A stretch of 12,224 bases of DNA from DASXIW01 sp036497785 (lineage in GTDB: Bacteria > Pseudomonadota > Alphaproteobacteria > Acetobacterales > Acetobacteraceae), in assembly GCA_036497785.1 (NCBI GenBank), contig DASXIW010000030.1, positions 1 through 12,224 of the forward strand, in the 5' to 3' direction. The notes beneath the pieces were generated by a model. The model ran no database searches. It saw only the letters and a program-made list of their open reading frames with translations, and had not been told where the DNA came from. Shown here piece after piece: positions 1 through 5,856 of the stretch. The first letter of the stretch is position 1; the number at the start of each line of letters is the position of its first letter. The position numbers and the translations under genes are program-made.

Positions 1-929
1 CCTGCCACATACTGATCTTCAACCAGGGCATTCGCAGCTACCGCGAACTGCCGCTGCGGCTGGCCGAGTTCGGGTCTTGCCACCGTTATGAGCCCTCTGG
101 CGCGCTGCACGGCATCATGCGGGTGCGCGCCTTCACCCAGGACGACGCGCATATCTTCTGCACCGAGGACCAGATCGGCAGCGAGACGGCGCGTTTCGTG
201 GCGCTGCTGTCCTCGGTTTATGCGGATTTCGGCTTCCCCGAGTTCCGCGTGAAATTCAGCGACCGGCCGGAGCTGCGGGCTGGCACCGATGAGGTTTGGG
301 ACCGCGCCGAGGCCGTGCTGAAGGCGGCGTGCGACGCAGCCGGGGTGAACTACGACAACAACCCCGGCGAAGGCGCGTTCTACGGCCCCAAGCTGGAATT
401 CGTGCTGCGCGACGCAATCGGCCGGGATTGGCAATGCGGCACGTTGCAGGTGGACTTCAATATCCCCGAGCGTCTTGGCGCCCAGTATGTGACGGAGGAA
501 GGAACCCGGAAGGTCCCGGTGATGCTGCACCGGGCGATTCTGGGCAGCTTCGAGCGCTTCCTGGGCATCCTGATCGAGCAATATGCCGGGCGCTTCCCGC
601 TATGGCTGGCGCCGGTGCAGGTGGCGGTGGCGACCATCGTCTCCGACGCCGACGACTATGCACACGAGGTGGCATCGGCGTTGCAGGCGGCCGGGCTTTC
701 CGTGAAGCTCGATCTGTCCAACCAGAAGATCAACGCCAAGGTGCGCGAGCACAGCCTGCAACATGTTCCGGTGATCGCCGTGGTGGGACGTAAGGAGGCG
801 GAACAGCGCACGGTGGCGCTGCGCCGGCTGGGGGGTGAGGCGCAGGAAGTGCTGAAGCTCGATTCCGCCGTCTCCCTGCTTGCCACAGAGGCGACGCCAC
901 CCGACATCAGGCGTGCACGGAGCGCCTGA
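1..929 (+). CDS. thrS: Threonyl-tRNA synthetase, C-terminal part (5' end outside window)
   Basis: Cytoplasmic class II aminoacyl-tRNA synthetase that charges tRNA-Thr with threonine. The reading frame is open from base 3, so the gene continues upstream; about 308 residues remain of a family that is usually near 640. Visible in order: a catalytic-core segment starting CHILIFNQG, motif 2 (FGSCHRYEPSGALHGIMRVR), FTQDDAHIFC, whose His at 150-152 is a zinc ligand in the family, and motif 3 around VMLHRAILGSFERF, whose His at 528-530 is another zinc ligand. The third ligand, the Cys of an NCP(C/G)H motif, lies just before the window. The HGTP-type anticodon-binding domain follows from about base 600, with NQKINAKVREHSLQHVPVIAVVGRKE. 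The last ~25 residues are unconserved. infC follows 127 bases later, a common bacterial neighbour. Identification is secure. Confidence 0.98.
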   Translation, partial: CHILIFNQGIRSYRELPLRLAEFGSCHRYEPSGALHGIMRVRAFTQDDAHIFCTEDQIGSETARFVALLSSVYADFGFPEFRVKFSDRPELRAGTDEVWDRAEAVLKAACDAAGVNYDNNPGEGAFYGPKLEFVLRDAIGRDWQCGTLQVDFNIPERLGAQYVTEEGTRKVPVMLHRAILGSFERFLGILIEQYAGRFPLWLAPVQVAVATIVSDADDYAHEVASALQAAGLSVKLDLSNQKINAKVREHSLQHVPVIAVVGRKEAEQRTVALRRLGGEAQEVLKLDSAVSLLATEATPPDIRRARSA

Positions 930-998
930 CCGGCGCTTGCAAGGACCCTTGAATTATGCCTATCGGATGGGCGACACTAGACCCAGTCAGCCTGTTTT

Positions 999-1034
999 CG
1001 GTGCGTTATCGCACCGGGGGCGGCTTGCCGCCCC
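999..1034 (+). promoter_or_regulatory. Two tandem hairpins in the infC leader
   Basis: Two back-to-back perfect stems lie just upstream of the infC ribosome binding site. The first is CGGTGCG-TTAT-CGCACCG (999-1016). The second is GGGGCGGC-TT-GCCGCCCC (1017-1034; in practice a 7-bp stem with a 4-base loop). Neither is followed by a T run, so they are not classical intrinsic terminators. They could slow or reduce read-through from thrS, protect the infC mRNA end, or take part in translational control. That the structures exist is seen directly; their role is inference. I found no convincing -35/-10 pair between thrS and infC. Confidence 0.6.
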
Positions 1035-1045
1035 GCAACAGATAC

Positions 1046-1059
1046 AGGAGAGCACAATA
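1046..1059 (+). promoter_or_regulatory. infC ribosome binding site and ATA start codon
   Basis: AGGAG at 1046-1050 sits six bases ahead of an ATA codon at 1057-1059. That ATA is exactly where the IF3 N-terminus is expected (Ala-Arg-Gly-Pro next, then the conserved RDGPRVNEDIRS segment). There is no ATG, GTG or TTG in the right frame near a comparable site. infC uses rare AUU/AUC/AUA starts in many bacteria, and IF3 discriminates against them to regulate its own synthesis; by analogy this site is probably the autoregulation point. Confidence 0.75.
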
Positions 1060-1593
1060 GCCCGAGGACCCCTGCCCGCCACGCCAAGCCGCGACGGGCC
1101 CCGCGTGAACGAAGATATCCGCTCGGCCCAGGTGCGGCTGATCGACCAGGACGGCGAAATGCAGGGCGTGATGTCCGCCCGCGAAGCGCTTGCGCGTGCT
1201 TATGGCGTCGGTCTCGATCTGCTGGAGATCAGCCCGAATGCCGAGCCGCCGGTGGTGAAGATCCTCGACTTCGGCAAGTTCAAATACGAGCAGCAGAAGA
1301 AGAAGAACGAGGCTCGCAAGAAGCAAAAAGTCATCGAGATCAAGGAAATCAAGGTCCGCCCGAACATCGACGAGAACGACTATCAGGTGAAATTGCGCGC
1401 CATGAAGTCGTTCATCGAGGAAGGCGACAAGGTGAAGGTGACGCTGCGCTTCCGTGGCCGCGAAATGGCCCACCAGGATATCGGCATCAAGGTTCTGGAA
1501 CGCATCCGTGGCGACATGGACACCCAGACCAAGGTGGAGCAGATGCCCCGGATGGAAAACCGGCAGATGGTGATGGTTCTGACGCCGCGCTGA
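1057..1593 (+). CDS. infC: Translation initiation factor IF-3
   Basis: IF3 binds the 30S subunit, prevents premature 50S joining and checks initiator tRNA and start codon pairing. With the ATA start the protein has 178 residues, normal for the family. The N-domain contains RVNEDIRSAQVRLIDQDGE and ends in the family signature VVKILDFGKFKYEQQ. A basic linker (KKKNEARKKQK) follows, then the C-domain with IKVRPNIDENDYQVKLR, FIEEGDKVKVTLRFRGREM and the terminal MENRQMVMVLTPR. An in-frame upstream ATG at 880 lies inside thrS and would add about 59 unconserved residues, so it is not the start. Co-directional with thrS. Unlike the common infC-rpmI-rplT order, no L35 or L20 gene follows; a palindromic terminator comes 6 bases after the stop. 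Confidence 0.96.
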   Translation: MARGPLPATPSRDGPRVNEDIRSAQVRLIDQDGEMQGVMSAREALARAYGVGLDLLEISPNAEPPVVKILDFGKFKYEQQKKKNEARKKQKVIEIKEIKVRPNIDENDYQVKLRAMKSFIEEGDKVKVTLRFRGREMAHQDIGIKVLERIRGDMDTQTKVEQMPRMENRQMVMVLTPR

Positions 1594-1599
1594 TCCCGC

Positions 1600-1623
1600 G
1601 ACGCGGGCATGCCCGCGTCTTGT
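1600..1623 (+). terminator. Palindromic terminator after infC
   Basis: GACGCGGGCATGCCCGCGTC (1600-1619) is a perfect 20-base palindrome, forming an 8-bp GC-rich stem with a CATG loop. It begins 6 bases after the infC stop and is followed by a short TTGT. The T tract is weak, so termination may be partial, but position and symmetry fit an intrinsic terminator for the thrS-infC unit. Confidence 0.65.
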
Positions 1624-1625
1624 AT

Positions 1626-1689
1626 GGCGGGCGGCATTATCCTTTGGATGAGTGGCTTCATCGAGACAGCGGAGCCAATGCCGCCCGCC
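1626..1689 (+). repeat. 13-bp inverted repeat closing a possible structured RNA
   Basis: GGCGGGCGGCATT (1626-1638) is perfectly complementary to AATGCCGCCCGCC (1677-1689), enclosing 38 bases. The interior can fold further in two competing ways: GATGA (1647-1651) with TCATC (1658-1662), or ATCC (1639-1642) with GGAT (1646-1649) plus GGCT (1654-1657) with AGCC (1673-1676), the latter giving a three-way junction. It could be a small RNA element, a second terminator, or a mobile-element remnant. The right arm stops about 16 bases before the homology of the truncated DoxX remnant begins. I do not recognise a known RNA family. Confidence 0.45.
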
Positions 1690-1705
1690 ACTTCCGGCTG
1701 GTCTC

Positions 1706-1843
1706 ATGGTCCACGCGCCGAGATCGTTCTTTCCCGATCTGAACGGCGGCGAATTGGCCGTGCTGTATTGTTTCGTCTTCCTGTATCTGGTGGTCGCCGG
1801 CGGCGGATGCTGGAGCCTGGACGCCCTGCGCGCAGAAACCTGA
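1706..1843 (+). pseudogene. C-terminal remnant of a DoxX-family membrane protein
   Basis: A 45-codon fragment starting Met-Val-His-Ala-Pro resembles the C-terminal end of DoxX-like proteins: HAPRSFFPDLNGGELAVLY, then a hydrophobic helix (CFVFLYLVVAGGG), then WSLDALRAE and a stop. DoxX-family proteins are small inner-membrane proteins of about 130-150 residues with four helices. Here only the last helix and its flanks remain; upstream of the ATG the frame shows no family resemblance and runs back toward the inverted repeat at 1626-1689. No ribosome binding site is evident. The likely history is loss of the first two thirds of the gene by deletion. Assignment rests on remembered family pattern, so moderate confidence. 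Confidence 0.55.
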
Positions 1844-1961
1844 CATTCGGACCTGCCCATGACGCCGGACGCACGGAGCAAAGGTGCGCCGGTGTAACGG
1901 TGTGCTTTCGTTATGGTGTGGGCAAGATCGGCGGCCTGAGGTCACAGGCCTTGATCGCCGT
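1844..1961 (+). other. Intergenic spacer with one hairpin
   Basis: No gene is visible between the DoxX remnant and the next pseudogene. The one clear structure is GGCCTG (1933-1938), a six-base loop, and CAGGCC (1945-1950), ending 11 bases before the ATG at 1962. It has no T run. The ATG itself has no recognisable ribosome binding site. Confidence 0.4.
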
Positions 1962-3182
1962 ATGGACATTGATCTGCCAGCGGATCGCCCCGCATTGGCC
2001 GAACGGAGAGTACGTCTCGCCGTTGGCGGTTCGCTGCTGGCCTATCTACTGGCGCTCGCCGCGCTTCTCCCGGTTCGTTTTTGGGACCAAGGTGAATTCG
2101 AGCATTTGCAACTTGCCTGGCTGATCAGCCAGGGGGCGGTGCGCGCCGCCGCGCGGGCCAGCTATCGCCGGTTTGGGCCGCCCTGGGCCGGGTGGCGCTG
2201 AGCGCGGCCGTGCTGACCACGCAGAAGACGCTGTTCGCGATGCCAGGCTTCCTGCTCGCCTGCGGATTCGTGGTCGTGTCGCGTTTCGACGTGGCCGCGG
2301 CCCTGCGTGGCGCGGCCTGGGTGGTGGCCGGCGCCATCCTGCCGTGACTGCCCTTCATTGCCTTCTTTGCCTGGCACGGCGCTGGGTGACTTCATCCGGC
2401 TGAACTTCCTGGCCAACGCAGCTTGGCCGGGCATCCCCCTCGGCATCAAGGGTCTGGTACTCCTGAAATTCACCCTCGCCGATCCGCTACTGACCTTGCT
2501 GGCGTTGTGCGGCGCGATCCACCTTGCCACCCGCCGACGCGACCCGCGGGCCGGGTACGGCCCCGTTTGGTCGGGCATCGTGATGTTGCCCCGCGCGAGC
2601 CTGCTCGCCGGTGTGGCCGTGATGCCGGTGCTCGACGCCCAGTAGTTCTTCCTGATGGCCCCGTTCGCCGCCATCCCCGCCGGCATCGCCGCAGATCGCC
2701 TGATGCAACTGATCGCTCGTACGCCCGCCGCTGCCGAGGCGGGCTTGGTCGTGCCCGATCTTTTATTGGTTGTGCTGGTCACGCGCATGGGCGCGGCCTT
2801 TCGTGCCGCGGGCAGCCGAACCACGATGGACAAGCTGGCGTATGTTGTGACCCGGACGCCACCCGGTGCGACGGCGTTGAAAGGCTGGTCGGCCGGAGTC
2901 GCTTTCCGCAAATCCACCTTTTATTGCGGCATTCTGTACCGGGAAATCCGGCCACAGGTGCCGCAAGCGGCCTGGGCGCAGCTGGTGGCAAAGCTGTGCG
3001 ACCCGGTGGAGGGACCCACGCTGGTGGATTTCGACGCCGATCTGCGGGATCCGCCGGCCGATGTGGTGGCGGCTATCTCAGACCATTACGCGCCGACTGG
3101 GGTGGGGACGCTTTGGCGGCGACGGGCGGTTGGGAAGGAAGGCCAGGGCTCTGCCCTGGACCCGGTCAAGGCCGAGCCTTGA
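1962..3182 (+). pseudogene. Decayed glycosyltransferase-39-like integral membrane protein
   Basis: Several out-of-register segments together resemble a polytopic GT39/PMT_2-like (ArnT-type) sugar transferase, normally about 500 residues. Frame 1 from the ATG at 1962 gives an N-terminal helix (LAVGGSLLAYLLALAALLP) and FWDQGEFEHLQLAWLISQG. Around 2130-2165 the frame changes and a central portion is missing. The next segment carries TTQKTLFAMPGFLLACGF until an in-frame TGA at 2345-2347. After about 2382 the frame shifts back, giving GDFIRLNFLANAAWPGIPLG and a TAG at 2643-2645 in a Gln-stop-Phe-Phe-Leu context (probably a former Tyr codon). The frame then continues with FFLMAPFAAIPAG and a soluble C-terminal part ending ISDHYAPTGVGTLWRRR. 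The final ~16 codons are read through a REP-like repeat (3135-3189). Two stops plus frame changes and an internal loss make this non-functional; the family assignment is moderate. Confidence 0.75.
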
Positions 3183-3189
3183 CAATCCC
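3135..3189 (+). repeat. REP-like inverted repeat, left arm
   Basis: This arm has a palindromic core CCAGGGC-TCT-GCCCTGG (3143-3159) inside a longer sequence that recurs in inverted orientation at 3360-3413. Over the first 38 positions the two arms differ at only two. The arm overlaps the tail of the glycosyltransferase-like pseudogene and supplies its stop codon, suggesting insertion into or after that gene's end. Confidence 0.7.
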
Positions 3190-3359
3190 GGACCCTCTTG
3201 TGGGTTCGCTTTTGAACCATTTCGGTGCCTGGAGCGGCGAAGCCCCACTCATTGGTGCGACCGGTATAAGCTCGGGGGCGTCGCCATTTGTTGATTGTCT
3301 GCGACGCAAGCAAGAAAGGTGATATCACCTGAAGGCTGCTGCAGCAGCCGAGAGAGTAA
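3190..3359. other. Spacer between REP-like arms, with two perfect palindromes
   Basis: No gene is supported here. Two adjacent perfect palindromes stand out: AGGTGATATCACCT (3317-3330) and GGCTGCTGCAGCAGCC (3334-3349). A weaker hairpin is GGTTC/GAACC (3203-3218). Together with the flanking arms this gives a 279-bp unit (3135-3413) with the architecture of a small non-autonomous mobile element or a paired REP (BIME-like) unit. I saw no clear target-site duplication. The palindromes could alternatively be operators for a dimeric regulator. Confidence 0.5.
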
Positions 3360-3413
3360 GGGTTTTCAAGACTCTGCCTTGAACGGGTCCAGGGCAGAGC
3401 CCTGGGCTTCCTT
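3360..3413 (-). repeat. REP-like inverted repeat, right arm
   Basis: This is the reverse complement of the left arm, with core CCAGGGC-AGA-GCCCTGG at 3389-3405. It ends two bases before a -35-like TTGACT, so it borders or forms part of the upstream region of ffh. Confidence 0.7.
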
Positions 3414-3414
3414 C

Positions 3415-3444
3415 TTGACTCCGCCCCCCGGCCCGGCCCATAAG
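3415..3444 (+). promoter_or_regulatory. Candidate promoter for the ffh-rpsP operon
   Basis: TTGACT (3415-3420, five of six matches to the -35 consensus), an 18-base spacer and CATAAG (3439-3444, four of six matches to the -10 consensus). Transcription would begin near 3451, giving a leader of about 60 bases that contains the hairpin at 3457-3486. This is the best sigma70-like pair I see ahead of ffh; it is a pattern match only. Confidence 0.45.
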
Positions 3445-3456
3445 CCGCGCCTTGTC

Positions 3457-3486
3457 CGCCGCTCCGCGAGGGTTCGCGCAGCGGCG
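3457..3486 (+). promoter_or_regulatory. Leader hairpin upstream of ffh
   Basis: CGCCGCT (3457-3463) pairs with AGCGGCG (3480-3486). Inside a single C/C mismatch, CGCG (3465-3468) pairs with CGCG (3475-3478) around an AGGGTT loop: 11 pairs in 30 bases. No T tract follows. It ends 26 bases before the GTG start and just ahead of the GAGG ribosome binding site (3498-3501), so it may affect mRNA stability or ffh translation. Confidence 0.5.
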
Positions 3487-3512
3487 CGTATTGCATTGAG
3501 GTCTGATTCAGC

Positions 3513-4880
3513 GTGTTTGAAGCGTTATCTGGCAAACTGACAGGGGTGTTCGATCAGCTGCGCCGTCGTGGTGCGCTGAACGAGACCGATGTGATGGAGG
3601 CGCTGCGCGAGGTGCGGCTGGCGCTGCTGGATGCTGACGTGGCGTTGCCGGTGGTGAAGGATTTCATCGCCAAGGTGCGCGATCGGGCGGTGGGCCAGGA
3701 GGTTTTGGACTCGGTTTCGCCCGGGCAGCAGGTCGTCAAGATCGTCAACGATGTGATGATCGAGGCGCTGGGCGGCGAGGGGGCGGTGCCGCTGAACCTA
3801 AACGCGGTGGCGCCGATCCCCATTCTGATGGTGGGGTTGCAGGGGTCCGGCAAGACGACGACCTCGGGCAAGCTGGGGTTGCGGCTGTCGCAGCGGCTGC
3901 GCAAGCGGGTGTTGCTGGCGAGCCTGGATACGCAGCGGCCGGCGGCGCAGTTGCAGTTGCAGCAATTGGCTGAGCGCGCGGGGGTGGGCAGTCTGCCCAT
4001 CGTGGCGGGCGAGACGCCGTTGCAGATCGCGGCGCGGGCGATGGAGACCGGGCGGCGCGAGGTGTACGACGTCGTTATCCTGGATACGGCGGGGCGGCTT
4101 TCCATCGACGAGGCGTTGATGGCGGAGGTGAAGCAGATCCGCTTCGCCACCAACCCGGCCGAGACGTTGCTGGTGGTCGATGCGATGACCGGCCAGGATG
4201 CGGTGAACACGGCCAAGGCGTTCAACGACGCGGTGGGCGTGACCGGCATCGTGATGACTCGGATGGATGGCGACGCGCGGGGAGGGGCGGCACTTTCGAT
4301 GCGCGCCATCACGGGCGCGCCGATCAAGCTGACCGGCTCGGGCGAGAAGCTGGATGCGCTGGAGGATTTCCATCCCGAGCGTGTGGCCGGCCGAATCCTG
4401 GGCATGGGCGACGTGGTCGGGCTGGTGGAGCGGGCCTCCGAGACCATCGACCAGGAAGAGGCGGAGAAGCTTGCCCGCAAGATGGCGAAGGGCAAGTTCG
4501 ATCTGGAGGATTTCGCCGCCCAGCTGAAGCAGATCACCAAGATGGGCAGCCTGTCCTCGATCGTGGGGATGTTGCCGGGTGGCGCCAAGCTGCAGGAGCA
4601 GATCGGCAACAAGAATATCGACACGAAGATGCTGAACCGTCAGGCGGCGATTATTTCGTCCATGACCGTGAAGGAGCGGCGGGCGCCGGATATCATCAAG
4701 GCGAGCCGCAAGAAGCGTATCGCGGCGGGGTCCGGCACGACGGTGCAGGATGTGAACCGGCTGCTGAAGCAGTTCGACGACATGTCCGCGATGATGAAGC
4801 GGATGAACAAGCTGGGACAAAAGGGCCTGATGCGGCATGGGCTTTCGGCGCTGATGCCGCAAGGCCGGAGGCCTTACTGA
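3513..4880 (+). CDS. ffh: Signal recognition particle GTPase Ffh (SRP54)
   Basis: Ffh binds 4.5S RNA and signal sequences of nascent membrane proteins and delivers ribosomes to FtsY at the inner membrane. The 455-residue protein has a helical N domain (about 1-85), a G domain with G1 GLQGSGKTT (108-116), DTQRPAA (139-145), DTAGR (191-195), TRMDGDARGG (249-258; TK is more usual than TR) and the closing GSGEKLDALEDFHPERV, then a Met-rich M domain from about 325 with the RNA-binding SRKKRIAAGSGT (398-409). The start is GTG with GAGG 11 bases upstream; the N-terminus MFEALSGKLTGVFDQLR matches the family exactly there. The next gene, rpsP, is 62 bases downstream, the order seen in many proteobacteria. 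Upstream lies the repeat-rich decayed region. The 4.5S RNA gene is not in this window. Confidence 0.98.
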   Translation: MFEALSGKLTGVFDQLRRRGALNETDVMEALREVRLALLDADVALPVVKDFIAKVRDRAVGQEVLDSVSPGQQVVKIVNDVMIEALGGEGAVPLNLNAVAPIPILMVGLQGSGKTTTSGKLGLRLSQRLRKRVLLASLDTQRPAAQLQLQQLAERAGVGSLPIVAGETPLQIAARAMETGRREVYDVVILDTAGRLSIDEALMAEVKQIRFATNPAETLLVVDAMTGQDAVNTAKAFNDAVGVTGIVMTRMDGDARGGAALSMRAITGAPIKLTGSGEKLDALEDFHPERVAGRILGMGDVVGLVERASETIDQEEAEKLARKMAKGKFDLEDFAAQLKQITKMGSLSSIVGMLPGGAKLQEQIGNKNIDTKMLNRQAAIISSMTVKERRAPDIIKASRKKRIAAGSGTTVQDVNRLLKQFDDMSAMMKRMNKLGQKGLMRHGLSALMPQGRRPY

Positions 4881-4942
4881 ACGGACAAGGCCGTGCTGAC
4901 CCTCTATTTTTCACGACATAACGACAACGGAGTGACTGAACC

Positions 4943-5278
4943 ATGGGCCTGAAGATTCGCCTCGCCCGCGCCGGCGCCAAGAAGCGCCCCTATTACCACA
5001 TCGTGGTGGCCGATAGCCGTAGCCCGCGCGATGGCCGCTTCATCGAGAAGCTGGGCAGCTACAACCCGATGCTGCCGCAGGAGCATAGCGATCGCATTCG
5101 CCTGCAGAACGAGCGCATCACCCACTGGATCAGCCAGGGCGCGCTGCCGACCGAGCGCGTGGCGAAGTTCCTGGGCCATGCAGGGCTGGCGCCGATGCCG
5201 GTGTACCGCGAGCAGCCGCAGCAATCCGCGCCGAAGAAGAAGGCGCAAGAGCGCGCCAAAGCCGAAGCAGCGGCCTGA
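4943..5278 (+). CDS. rpsP: 30S ribosomal protein S16
   Basis: S16 is an early-binding assembly protein of the small subunit. The start is supported by GGAG at 4929-4932, ten bases before the ATG. The N-terminal MGLKIRLARAGAKKRPYYHI and VVADSRSPRDGRFIEKLGSY are diagnostic. After the globular part (about 85 residues) a basic, Ala-rich tail (APKKKAQERAKAEAAA) extends the protein to 111 residues; such tails are frequent in alphaproteobacterial S16. It opens the classic rpsP-rimM-trmD-rplS cluster, with rimM only 8 bases downstream. Confidence 0.98.
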   Translation: MGLKIRLARAGAKKRPYYHIVVADSRSPRDGRFIEKLGSYNPMLPQEHSDRIRLQNERITHWISQGALPTERVAKFLGHAGLAPMPVYREQPQQSAPKKKAQERAKAEAAA

Positions 5279-5286
5279 GAGCGTAA

Positions 5287-5856
5287 GTGCCCGGCCAGCG
5301 CATCCAGCTTGGGGTGATCGGACGGCCGCACGGGGTGCGGGGCCTGGTGCATGTGCACAGCTATACCGCCGACCCCGAGGCGCTGCCGGCCTATGGCCCG
5401 TTCACGGATGAGCGGGGGCGGGTGTTTGCCCTGCGCTGGATGAGCGAGGGTGTGGCCGAGCTGAGCGAAATGGTGGACGGGAAGAAGATTCCCGTGCGCG
5501 ACAGGTCGGTGGCGGAGAAGCTGGTCAACACGCGGTTGTTCGTGCCGCGCGAGCGGTTGCCGGCGCCTGATGCGGACGAGTTCTACCTGGCTGATCTGGT
5601 TGGGTTGGCGGCGTTCGCGGTGGACGGGACTGAGCTGGGCCGTGTGGATGTGGTGCACGATTATGGCGGCGGGGCGAGCCTGGAGATCGGCCGGCTGTTG
5701 GTGCCGTTCACCCGGGCCTGTGTGCCGGTGGTGGATGTGGCGGGCGGCCGGGTGACGGTGGTGCCGCCGGCCGAGGTGGTGGTGGCCGAGGTGGTGCCCG
5801 AGGTGGTGCCCGCTGGGCCGGGTGCCGACGCGCAGGCGCAGGCGGCGGCCGAATGA
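5287..5856 (+). CDS. rimM: Ribosome maturation factor RimM
   Basis: RimM assists assembly of the 30S head and binds ribosomal protein S19. The 189-residue product starts at GTG eight bases after rpsP; the ribosome binding site is weak (GAGAG), consistent with translational coupling. The N-terminal RimM domain begins IQLGVIGRPHGVRGLVHVHS. The PRC-barrel domain follows with EFYLADLVGLAAFAVDGTELG and ends near VTVVPPAE. A low-complexity tail of about 28 residues (AEVVVAEVVPEVVPAG, then Ala/Gln-rich) is encoded by three copies of CCGAGGTGGTG (starting 5771, 5786, 5798) and looks like replication-slippage expansion. Its stop overlaps the trmD start in ATGA. Confidence 0.96.
   Translation: MPGQRIQLGVIGRPHGVRGLVHVHSYTADPEALPAYGPFTDERGRVFALRWMSEGVAELSEMVDGKKIPVRDRSVAEKLVNTRLFVPRERLPAPDADEFYLADLVGLAAFAVDGTELGRVDVVHDYGGGASLEIGRLLVPFTRACVPVVDVAGGRVTVVPPAEVVVAEVVPEVVPAGPGADAQAQAAAE

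Noticed and set aside
880..1056. In-frame upstream extension of infC from the ATG at 880
   Set aside because: It overlaps the thrS 3' end, contains hairpin-forming leader DNA, encodes no conserved sequence, and the ATA at 1057 has the ribosome binding site.
2125..2917. Long minus-strand reading frames opposite the decayed glycosyltransferase
   Set aside because: Arg/Pro/Ala/Ser-rich translations with no recognisable domains, typical of antisense frames in GC-rich DNA.
1962..3182. Programmed frameshifting or stop read-through in the glycosyltransferase-like region
   Set aside because: Several independent lesions plus missing central sequence point to decay, not recoding.
3190..3300. Short minus-strand frame between the REP-like arms as a small protein gene
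   Set aside because: It reads through both repeat arms, has no ribosome binding site and shows no domain; better explained as repeat DNA.
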